Source of the DNA: Planctomycetota bacterium
Lineage (GTDB): Bacteria; Planctomycetota; MHYJ01; WSZJ01; JACPWG01
DNA length: 64,000 bases
Direction of reading: 5' to 3'
Assembly (NCBI GenBank): GCA_016197205.1
Contig: JACPWG010000051.1
Location: 62,001 to 126,000 of the forward strand
Both the position numbers and the translations under genes were made by a program. The notes under the pieces are model-generated. The model did not search any database. It was not told the DNA's origin and saw only the letters and a list, made by a program, of their open reading frames with translations. Within the stretch, counting starts at the first letter, position 1. Each line of letters begins with the position of its first letter. Positions 43,410-50,951 of the stretch are shown here, in pieces.

Positions 43410-45272
43410 TCACACCCACACCCGCCGGTGGTACACGAACCACTCCAAGAGCAAGACCGCGAACGCCCCCATCGCGAGCCAGTGCCAGATCTCGCGGTTC
43501 GACACCACGGCCTGCTTCGACACGCCCACCTCCGTGTCGCCCAGCGTCAGCTTGTCGCGCGGCGCGAGGTTCGACTCGAGCGCGTTCAAGAGGTTCACCG
43601 CGTACCGCACCGGCTCCCCGTCGTTCGGTTTCACCACGTAGATTCCCGCGCGGTCCGTGCCGCCGAAGAGGATCCGCCGGTTCTCCGCCGGCTTCTCCGT
43701 GACGACCTTGCCGCGGGCGTCCGTGATCGTCACCTCGGTCGTCTCCCGGCCCGGCGTGTACGCGAGCACGTCGCCGGCCGCCACGGCCAGGCCCGCGCCC
43801 TGGCTGTAACGCCCCGAGAGCCATTGCACGGAGTTCGAAACGAAGAGCGGAAACGAGAGCCGGAGCGGCCAGTCCGAGGCGTAGAGGTCGAAGGGGATCA
43901 CCAGCACCTTCTGATTCAATTTCGCGAAGGCCGCGACGACCGGCGTCTGGTCGCTCTCGACGATCACCTCCCCCCACTTCGGCACTTCGATGTGGGTCGC
44001 CTCGCGGATCTCCAGGTTCGAGAAGTTCACGAAGCGCGTCAACGCGTGCGTCCGCTTCCAGTCGTGAATGACGGGGAACTTCACCTTCTCGCCGGCCTTG
44101 AGCCCCTCCAGCGGCGGCACGCAATTCACGCAGAGGTAGTTCCCCTCGCCGAGCCGCTCGACCGTGACGCCGTCGAGGACGATCACGTCGTACGGCCGCA
44201 GCTTTTCCGGCGCCATCGACTTGAAATCGGCGGGGCTCGTTCGGTCGAAGCGCACGTTCGGGTCGAGGCGCAGCACCTTCTCGAGGAAGTAGTTCCCCTC
44301 CGTGACCGCGAGGAGCCGCGTCTCCCGGTCCTTCTGCAGCACGCACCACGCCTCGTTGTCGACCGCGAGGTCGTCCGGAATGTCGAGGTGGGCGCGCAGC
44401 GTCCCTTCGACGAGCCCGCCCTTCTCGAAGACCTCGGAGCGTTTCTCCCCCGGGGCGAGCTTCACCTTGCGCGCGTCGATCAGCTTCGCGTCGAGCGTCA
44501 CTTCGAGGATCCCTTCGACCGGCTCTTTCCCGAAGTTCTCGACTCGGGCGAATACCTGATACCCCTCCTCGGTCTCCAGTCCGCGACGGGCTTCGAGCGC
44601 GGTGATCCCCGCGTTCTTCGAACGCTCGCCGACGGAGACGAGGTGCACCCGCCCCTTCTTGCCGGCGTCCTCGTTGACGTCGGGAAACGCGCCATCCGAG
44701 AGGATGACGATCGCCGGGTTCTCCTGGGTCTGCGCGACCGAGCGCGCGATCACGAGCGCCTCGCGCAGGTTCGTCCGCGTGTCCTTGACGTCGACCGAGG
44801 CGAGCGTGGAGCGCAGCAGGGACTTGTCGGTCGTGAGGGAGCAGAGGATCGTCGCCTTCGCATCGAAGGTGATGATCATCATCCGGTCGCCGCGGGAGAG
44901 GTCGTCGACCATCGTGAGCGCGGCGGCGCGGGCGAACTCGAACCGGCTCGGCTCGACGTCGCGCGCCTGCATGCTTGCGCTCGTGTCGAGGAGAAGGATC
45001 AGCGACTGCCCTTCGAAGCCGCGCAGCTTCATGAAGGGGCGGGCAAGACCGAGGATGAGCAGGATGAGCAGCAGGAGCTGCAGGAGCAGGAGCAGGCTCT
45101 TTCGCAGCTTCTGGAACGGGGCGTTCACGCGCAGGTCGTCGATCGACTTCCGCCAGAGGAAGGTGCTGGAGACGACGCACTCCTTCCTCTTCATCTTCAG
45201 GATGTAGAGGAGGACGATGAGCGGCAGCACCGCGGCGAAGCCGAAGGCGGCCGGGTAGAGGAAGTGGCCCAT
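43410..45272 (-). CDS. BatA/VWA domain membrane protein
   Basis: 620 residues. The N-terminus is the BatA aerotolerance-type domain: FLYPAAFGFAAVLPLIVLLY, a KRKECVVSSTFLWRKS loop and a second helix LLLLLQLLLLILLILGLARP. A von Willebrand A domain follows with MIDAS DTSASM (about 95), TSASM and a later LSDGAFP. The rest is a long beta-rich part and a C-terminal membrane helix (WLAMGAFAVLLLEWFVYHRR). ATG 45272 is chosen because the first 25 codons of the longer frame are a palindromic repeat. It follows the DUF58 and MoxR genes on the same strand; such MoxR-DUF58-VWA sets are thought to act as membrane-associated chaperone-like systems. Confidence 0.9.
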   Translation of the reverse strand: MGHFLYPAAFGFAAVLPLIVLLYILKMKRKECVVSSTFLWRKSIDDLRVNAPFQKLRKSLLLLLQLLLLILLILGLARPFMKLRGFEGQSLILLLDTSASMQARDVEPSRFEFARAAALTMVDDLSRGDRMMIITFDAKATILCSLTTDKSLLRSTLASVDVKDTRTNLREALVIARSVAQTQENPAIVILSDGAFPDVNEDAGKKGRVHLVSVGERSKNAGITALEARRGLETEEGYQVFARVENFGKEPVEGILEVTLDAKLIDARKVKLAPGEKRSEVFEKGGLVEGTLRAHLDIPDDLAVDNEAWCVLQKDRETRLLAVTEGNYFLEKVLRLDPNVRFDRTSPADFKSMAPEKLRPYDVIVLDGVTVERLGEGNYLCVNCVPPLEGLKAGEKVKFPVIHDWKRTHALTRFVNFSNLEIREATHIEVPKWGEVIVESDQTPVVAAFAKLNQKVLVIPFDLYASDWPLRLSFPLFVSNSVQWLSGRYSQGAGLAVAAGDVLAYTPGRETTEVTITDARGKVVTEKPAENRRILFGGTDRAGIYVVKPNDGEPVRYAVNLLNALESNLAPRDKLTLGDTEVGVSKQAVVSNREIWHWLAMGAFAVLLLEWFVYHRRVWV

Positions 45273-45313
45273 TGCTTCTCGCAAACGCTTGCTCGGGGAG
45301 CGAACACCACGAA

Positions 45314-45394
45314 AACCACAGATTTCACAGATTTTTCGGGATTTCACAGATTACGAATCTGTGTAATCGTCGTTAATCTGTGAAATCTGTGGTT
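45314..45394. repeat. AT-rich palindromic repeat, copy 1
   Basis: AACCACAGATTTCACAGATT at 45314-45333 is inverted exactly at 45375-45394, with a nested CACAGATTacgAATCTGTG at 45345-45363. Its right arm (45354-45394, 41 bp) is the exact reverse complement of 47533-47573. It lies in the 80-bp gap between the DUF58 and BatA-like genes. Confidence 0.9.
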
Positions 45395-45426
45395 CCGTCG
45401 TTGGCGGTTGCCGCGCCACGGACGCG

Positions 45427-46314
45427 CTATTTGAACAGCCCCGCCGTCCGCAGGTAGTTCAGGACGAGCTGGTCGAAGGGGACGGACGTGGGCGCGAACA
45501 GATAGTTGAAGCCGTGCTTCGTGCAAAACTCTTTCAGCGTGGAGCAGTAGGCGCGCAGGTTCTTCTGGTAGTTCTTGATGAGGTTGGCGGTGATCGAGAC
45601 CTCGGCGATGTCCGCGTCCTCGACGTCCACGAGTTTCAGGTCCCCGACGAAGGTCGGGTTGACTTCCTCCTCGGCGAGGATCTGGAGGACGAAGACGTCC
45701 ATCTTTTCGTACAGGAAATACTTCAGGGCCGTTTCGTAACCGGTCTTGTCGAGGAAGTCGGAGAGGACGACGAGCACGCCCTTCCCCGGGTGCTGGACGG
45801 CGAAGCGCTTGCAGGCGACGTCGAGGGCCGTGCCCCCTTCGCACGGAAGGTTGAGGATGAACTCGAACATCTTCCACATCTGCTTCTTCCCGCGCGTGAG
45901 CGGGAAGCGGAGGAGGCCGTCGGCCTGGAGGCCGTAGACGCCGACGCGGTCGAGGCCGGAGAGCGCGATGTAGGCGAGGGCCGCGGCGACCTTGCGCGCG
46001 TATTCGATCTTGGACGGCTTGCCGAAGCTCATCGACTCGCTGGTATCCAGGAGGAGGTGGACGTGCAGGTCCTCCTCTTCCATGAAGAGCTTGATGAAGA
46101 GGCGATCGAGCCGGCCGTAGGCGTTCCAGTCGATGAACCGCAAGTCGTCGCCGTGCGAATAGTCGCGGTAGTCGGCGAACTCGACGGAGAAGCCGCGCTT
46201 TTTCGAGCGCCGCTCTCCCTTCATGCGGCCGGTGAAGATCTTCCGCGAGACGAGGGAGAGCTGCTCGAGCTTCTTCATGAAGTCGCTGTCGAGGAGCTCT
46301 TCGATGCGGGGCAT
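45427..46314 (-). CDS. DUF58 domain protein
   Basis: 295 residues. RMKGERRSKKRGFSVEFADY, then RDYSHGDDLRFIDWNAYGRL (about 40-70), is the DUF58 signature, followed by a VWA-like core HLLLDTSESMSFGKPSKIEY and VVLSDFLDKTGYE. Soluble, no membrane helix. ATG 46314 (MPRIEELLDSDFMKKLEQL). In MoxR-linked clusters DUF58 proteins bridge the ATPase and the membrane VWA proteins. It is the second gene after moxR (gap 127 bp) and precedes the BatA-like gene. Confidence 0.92.
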   Translation of the reverse strand: MPRIEELLDSDFMKKLEQLSLVSRKIFTGRMKGERRSKKRGFSVEFADYRDYSHGDDLRFIDWNAYGRLDRLFIKLFMEEEDLHVHLLLDTSESMSFGKPSKIEYARKVAAALAYIALSGLDRVGVYGLQADGLLRFPLTRGKKQMWKMFEFILNLPCEGGTALDVACKRFAVQHPGKGVLVVLSDFLDKTGYETALKYFLYEKMDVFVLQILAEEEVNPTFVGDLKLVDVEDADIAEVSITANLIKNYQKNLRAYCSTLKEFCTKHGFNYLFAPTSVPFDQLVLNYLRTAGLFK

Positions 46315-46441
46315 GAGGCTGGTTCCGATTTGGGGGGAGCGGACGCGGGGCGAGGGAGGCTCGAGCGAGGTCGATCCAGGCGGCACGCGTGGGCGCCGCG
46401 GGACCGCTCGCTCACGCTCGCGGTTCGGAGGCCGGGGCGGA

Positions 46442-47473
46442 TCAGCGCTTCGGCGCAGCGGCCGGCGCGGGGGCCTTCGCGGCCGAGGGCTCGGTCGGCA
46501 CGTGCTCGAGGATTTTCGCGATCACCTGGTCCGCCTCGACCCCCTCCGCCTCCCCTTCGAAGTTCAGGATGAGGCGGTGGCGCAGGGTCGGGAAGGCCGA
46601 CTGGCGGACGTCCTCGAAGCTCACGTTGTAGCGGCCGTCGAGCAGGGCGCGCACCTTCGCCGCCAGGATCATGCACTGGGCACCGCGCGGGCTCGAGCCG
46701 AAGCGGAGAAAACGGTTCGTGCTGTCCGGGGCGTGCTCCCCCTTCGGATGCGTGGCCAGCACGATGCGCGCGACGTAGTCCTTGATGTGCGGGGCCGCGA
46801 CGACCTCCTTCACGAGTCGCTTGTGCGCTTCGATCCGGCCGCCGTCCATGACCTTGCCGATGGGGTTCGCGGTCGCGTCCGTCGTGCGGCTGAGGATCTC
46901 CTTGAGGTCGCCGAGGGTCGAGTACTTGAGGAGGAGCTTGAAGAAGAACCGGTCGAGCTGCGCCTCGGGCAGGGGATAGGTTCCCTCCATCTCGATCGGA
47001 TTCTGGGTCGCCATGACGAAGAACGGCTCCGGCAGCTTGTACTGGGTACCGCCGATCGTCGCGGTGTGCTCCTGCATGGCCTCGAGAAGCGCGGACTGCG
47101 TTTTCGGCGTCGCGCGGTTGACCTCGTCCGCGAGCACGATCTGGGCGAAGAGCGGGCCGGGCTGGAACTTGAACATGCGCTCGCCCGACGGCGTTTCCAT
47201 GACGAGGTTCGTGCCGAGGATGTCGGCGGGCATGAGGTCGGGCGTGAATTGGATGCGGGAGAACTTGAGCTCGAGCACTTGCGAGAGCGTGCGGACGAGG
47301 AGGGTCTTGCCGAGGCCGGGGACGCCCTCCAGGAGGCAGTTGCCGCCCGCGAAGAGACAGGTGAGCACGCCGTCGACGATCTCCTGGTTGCCGACGATCG
47401 CCTTGCCGATCTCCTGGCGCAGGGCCTGGAAGTCGTTCCGGAACTCGGTCACGCGCTGAACGACGTCACTCAT
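46442..47473 (-). CDS. MoxR family AAA+ ATPase
   Basis: 343 residues. Walker A GVPGLGKT (50-57), Walker B IVLADEVNRA (about 112), sensor 1 FVMATQNPIEMEGTYPLPEA with QLDRFFFKL, and a C-terminal lid domain FGSSPRGAQCMILAAKVRAL, all typical of MoxR. It ends with an Ala/Pro-rich tail. ATG 47473 is preferred over a TTG five codons upstream. It drives an ATP-dependent chaperone-like step for its VWA partners, encoded just downstream (DUF58, BatA-like) and upstream (47825-50764). Confidence 0.93.
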   Translation of the reverse strand: MSDVVQRVTEFRNDFQALRQEIGKAIVGNQEIVDGVLTCLFAGGNCLLEGVPGLGKTLLVRTLSQVLELKFSRIQFTPDLMPADILGTNLVMETPSGERMFKFQPGPLFAQIVLADEVNRATPKTQSALLEAMQEHTATIGGTQYKLPEPFFVMATQNPIEMEGTYPLPEAQLDRFFFKLLLKYSTLGDLKEILSRTTDATANPIGKVMDGGRIEAHKRLVKEVVAAPHIKDYVARIVLATHPKGEHAPDSTNRFLRFGSSPRGAQCMILAAKVRALLDGRYNVSFEDVRQSAFPTLRHRLILNFEGEAEGVEADQVIAKILEHVPTEPSAAKAPAPAAAPKR

Positions 47474-47477
47474 GTGC

Positions 47478-47500
47478 GAAAATCCCAAATCCCAAATCCC
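47478..47500 (-). repeat. Tandem heptamer next to the moxR start
   Basis: AAATCCC is repeated three times on the plus strand (TTTGGGA/GGGATTT on the coding strand), directly upstream of the MoxR start codon, where a ribosome-binding site would be expected. Three G3 runs are too few for a standard G-quadruplex, although a fourth lies in slipped register. Confidence 0.6.
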
Positions 47501-47532
47501 AAAACGGCGGCGCCGCGGCCAACGGACGACAG

Positions 47533-47592
47533 AACCACAGATTTCACAGATTAACGACGATTACACAGATTCGAATTCGTAATCTGTGTAAT
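47533..47592. repeat. AT-rich palindromic repeat, copy 2
   Basis: 47533-47573 is the exact reverse complement of 45354-45394. ATTACACAGATT and AATCTGTGTAAT form the arms around CGAATTCG at 47560-47592. The rest of the gap 47594-47824 is AT-rich, with CCAATCTCCAATCTCAATT-type short repeats near 47800-47832, and has no gene. Confidence 0.9.
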
Positions 47593-47824
47593 CCCGGAGA
47601 ATCTGTATCACAACCGTGCAAAAGCTTGTTTTTTCGGCAACGAATTCCCAGCGAAAAAGTCGCGAAATTCGCGGTTCGTCTTCCGGTGTTTTCGGCGTCT
47701 TCGGTGGCTCGTCCCTTTGGTTGCGGCCAGGGGCTGCTCTGGGAAATCCGCGGCTTCCATGGGGTTCGATTCGCGCAGAAATGGTCTCACGACTTCCCAA
47801 ATCTCAATTCTCCAATCTCCAATC

Positions 47825-50764
47825 TCAATTCCCCGGCTGCCCTGGTTTTTTCTTCGCGTCCATGGCGCGCCGCTTGGCCTGGAGGAGGCGCGCGGTGTAG
47901 TCGGGGGCCTCCGCCTCGGCGGGCACTTGCGGGGGCGGCGGCGGGGGGGCACCGGCGTCCGGGCCGGTCGGACCCTTCGGACCCGCCGCGTCGCCGTCGG
48001 CCGGGCCGAGATCGGCCTGCGCCGCGCGCGCGAGCTGGTCGCCGGTCGCCTGGAAGACCTTGCGCTCCGCCTCCTGCTTCTTGAGCGCATCCTTCCGCGC
48101 GAGGAGCGCGGCCAGGGTCGGGTCGGCCGCCTGCTTCCCGCGCAACCGCTCGCCGAGGTACGGGATCCACGAGGCGACCTTTCGCGCCAGCCACACCAGG
48201 TCCTTCTTCTCGACGACCACGCGCCGCACGAAGATGTCGAACGGCACGAGGGCGAGCGCGAGCGCCACCAGGAGCGGCCAGGTCTCGCGCGGGACGCGCG
48301 TCCGCGTGAGGTCGTGCACGAAGACCGGATCGTCCTCGCCGAGCACGCGCCCGCCCGTCGCCTCCGCGATCCGCCGCAACAGGACCTCGTTCGTCCCCAT
48401 GTCCCGGTACTCGGACGCGTACGGCACCGACACGCCCCCCATCGCGCCCCCTTGCACGCCGCCCTCCCCGGAGTAGTCGAGATTCACCATGTACGAGCCG
48501 ACCTCGTCCGCGCGGAAATGCGCCTCGTACCGGCCCGGGGCGACCTGGTCGAACTGCAAGCCCTCCCCCTCGAAGGTCGGGAGCACCAAGCGCCCGTGCA
48601 GGTCGAGGTTGTTCACGAACCGCCCGGAGGTGTCGACCGCGTCGAGCATCACGGTCCCCTTGCCGCCGACGATCTCCGTGGTCATGCGGAACTCGCTCTT
48701 CGACGCCTCGCGCAAGGTCCAGCGCACGGACTGCGCCCAGAACTTCGAGTACTTGCCCCAGTTCACCCAGTCGCTCGCCCACCGGTTTTTCGCGTCCGAG
48801 GTGAAGGCCAGCGTCTTGCCGAGGCCGAAGCGCCACGTCGCGAGGATGGGGTCCTTGTCCTCCTCGGGGAAACGGAGATGGACCTCGGCCTTCGGTTTCG
48901 GCGTCGTGAGCACGTAGCCGTGCAGCGTCGGGATTTCCGACGCGGACAGCCCCTTCAGGATCTCGGTCGGGTCGCCGGGGGCCGGCCGGAAGTCCCGCTC
49001 CGCGATGAGCGATTTGCGGATGACCGCGGCCTCCTTCACGAAGATCTGCGGCAGATGTCGCGCGCTCGAAGGCTCGTAGTAGCGGCCCTTCCCCCAGGTC
49101 TGCGCGATCATGCGCAGCATGTCCGTGCAGCCGGGGCCGTGGGGCGCGATGCCGACGGCGGAGACCGTGATCCCCGCGTTCACGATGTTCGAAATGAGCG
49201 CCTGCGCCGGCTGGGCCGGGTCCCCGTCGGAGATGATCACGATGTGCTTGATCATCGCGTCGCTCCGCTTGAGGTCCCCGTAGGCCATGCGCAGCGTATT
49301 GTCGAAGCTCGGCATGTCCGACGGGGTCATCGTCTTGATGATCCGGATGAGCTTCGACTTGTCCCCCACCTCCGTCAGCGTGGGCTGCCAGTGCTCCCCC
49401 GCCATGTCGAAGAGCAGCACGCCGAAGAGGTCGCGCGCCGAGAGCACGGAGAGCGCCGCGATCGCGATCTCCTTCGCCCACGTGTTCCCGTCCGGGATTT
49501 CGCACGTGTGCATGATGATCACGAGCGCGCCCTTCGGGATGACCTTGCGCTGCGGGATGTCCATGAGGACCGGCAGGGCCTCCTCGATCGGCGAGTCCTG
49601 GTAGCCGCCGGGGCCGAAGCTCTCCTCGCCGCCGATCATCGTGAAGCCGATGCCCAGGTCGCGCACCGCGCTTGCGAACATCTTTTTTTGCGAGTCGGCC
49701 AGGTAGTGCGCGCCGACGTTGGAGAGGATGACCGCGTCGTAGTTCTGCAGCTCCGCGAGGTTCGACGGCAGGCCGCTCACGCCGACCGCGTCGACCTGGA
49801 TCTTCTCGGACAGGAGGGCGTCGGTGAGGAAGTGGGCGGCCTTCTCGTCCCCTTCGATGTAGAGCACTTTGGGCTCGCCGCGGATGAAGGTGAAGCCGTA
49901 GGCGCGGTTGTTCTCGGCGAGGGTGTCGTCGGCCCCCTTCGCTTCGACGAGTGCTTCATAGGTGAAGAAGCCGGGCTGGTCGAGCTTGCGGGGCAGGACG
50001 AAGACGTTCTTGCCCGCGACGAGCTTGACGTCCTCGGTGAGGACCAGCGCGCCGTTCTGGAAAAGGCGGACGACGGCGTCGCTCGCCTTGAGCGAGTTGA
50101 CCACGAGCTTGACCTCGAAGCTCTCGCTCTTCTTGACCTCGTTGGGGACGAGGAGGCTGTCGAACCAGACCTCGCGCGGGAGGCTGACCTGGAGGGGCAG
50201 GCACTCGACGCGCGCGCCGTTCACGCGCGCATTCTCGGCCTCGTCCAGCGCGGAGCCTTTGTTTTCGTTGCCGTCGGAGAGGAGCACGATCCGCTTCTGG
50301 ACGCCCTCGGGAAAGGCGGCGAGGGCGAGGCGGATGCCGGCGGAAAGGTCGGTGAGCTTCGTCTGGACCACGGAGGCCGGGGCGGCGTCGAGCTTGACCA
50401 TGCGGGTCGGCGAAAACTCGACCGATGCGTCCCCCCCGAAAAGGACCATCCCGGCGCGGTCCTTGTTCGGATCCATGTGCTCGCAGGCCTTCTTCACGTA
50501 GTCCCACGAGGCGCGCTTGATGTCCGCGGGCACGCTCTCGGACCAGTCGAGGAGGAAGAGGACGGCGAGGTCGTCGCTCTCGCGGATGAGCTGCAGCTCG
50601 GCGATCGCGAGGACGAGGAGGGCCAGGATGACGAGCCGGAGCGCGAGGGAGAGGTGCTTACGGACCCCCTCGAGGCCCGCGCGGCTCTTGACGGCAAGCA
50701 GGACCGCCAGCGGGAGCGCGAGAAGGAGGAAGAGAGCAATCGGGTTCAGGAAGCCGATGTGCAT
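47825..50764 (-). CDS. VWA and glutamine-amidotransferase-like membrane protein
   Basis: 979 residues. Two N-terminal membrane helices (IALFLLLALPLAVLLAV, LVILALLVLAIAELQL) are followed by a VWA domain (FLLDWSESVP, VLLSDGNENKGSALDE). A beta-sandwich region leads to a class I amidotransferase-like domain (PKVLYIEGDEKAAHFLTDAL, YDAVILSNVGAHYL, GGEESFGPGGY) without an obvious catalytic Cys, so probably non-enzymatic. A second VWA-like segment (IIMHTCEIPDG, IVIISDGDPAQ) follows, then a C-terminal membrane helix (LLVALALALVPFDIFVRRVV) and a long charged, Pro-rich tail. ATG 50764 replaces the longer Ala/Pro-rich frame. Probably the large membrane partner of MoxR, as in other MoxR-VWA clusters. Confidence 0.88.
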   Translation of the reverse strand: MHIGFLNPIALFLLLALPLAVLLAVKSRAGLEGVRKHLSLALRLVILALLVLAIAELQLIRESDDLAVLFLLDWSESVPADIKRASWDYVKKACEHMDPNKDRAGMVLFGGDASVEFSPTRMVKLDAAPASVVQTKLTDLSAGIRLALAAFPEGVQKRIVLLSDGNENKGSALDEAENARVNGARVECLPLQVSLPREVWFDSLLVPNEVKKSESFEVKLVVNSLKASDAVVRLFQNGALVLTEDVKLVAGKNVFVLPRKLDQPGFFTYEALVEAKGADDTLAENNRAYGFTFIRGEPKVLYIEGDEKAAHFLTDALLSEKIQVDAVGVSGLPSNLAELQNYDAVILSNVGAHYLADSQKKMFASAVRDLGIGFTMIGGEESFGPGGYQDSPIEEALPVLMDIPQRKVIPKGALVIIMHTCEIPDGNTWAKEIAIAALSVLSARDLFGVLLFDMAGEHWQPTLTEVGDKSKLIRIIKTMTPSDMPSFDNTLRMAYGDLKRSDAMIKHIVIISDGDPAQPAQALISNIVNAGITVSAVGIAPHGPGCTDMLRMIAQTWGKGRYYEPSSARHLPQIFVKEAAVIRKSLIAERDFRPAPGDPTEILKGLSASEIPTLHGYVLTTPKPKAEVHLRFPEEDKDPILATWRFGLGKTLAFTSDAKNRWASDWVNWGKYSKFWAQSVRWTLREASKSEFRMTTEIVGGKGTVMLDAVDTSGRFVNNLDLHGRLVLPTFEGEGLQFDQVAPGRYEAHFRADEVGSYMVNLDYSGEGGVQGGAMGGVSVPYASEYRDMGTNEVLLRRIAEATGGRVLGEDDPVFVHDLTRTRVPRETWPLLVALALALVPFDIFVRRVVVEKKDLVWLARKVASWIPYLGERLRGKQAADPTLAALLARKDALKKQEAERKVFQATGDQLARAAQADLGPADGDAAGPKGPTGPDAGAPPPPPPQVPAEAEAPDYTARLLQAKRRAMDAKKKPGQPGN

Positions 50765-50951
50765 CGCGCCGTCCGCCGGATTCGGGTTTGCGGCTGCGGG
50801 TTCCCGACAGGGGGGCGCCGAGGGAGCCGAGGAGCGGGCTGAGGCCGAACAACGAGCGGGGAGAATTGTAGCACGCAGCGGGGCGGCGTACAAGCAGCAA
50901 CGCCGGGTGGAACCGCGGGAGCGCGCATGGCCGGCGGAGCGTGGCGCCGCC

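Noticed and set aside
45273..45347. N-terminal extension of the BatA-like gene (KICEICGFRG)
   Set aside because: It translates the palindromic repeat; the BatA domain begins at ATG 45272.
47717..50842. Plus-strand frame of 1041 codons opposite the large VWA protein
   Set aside because: Antisense mirror; no motifs.
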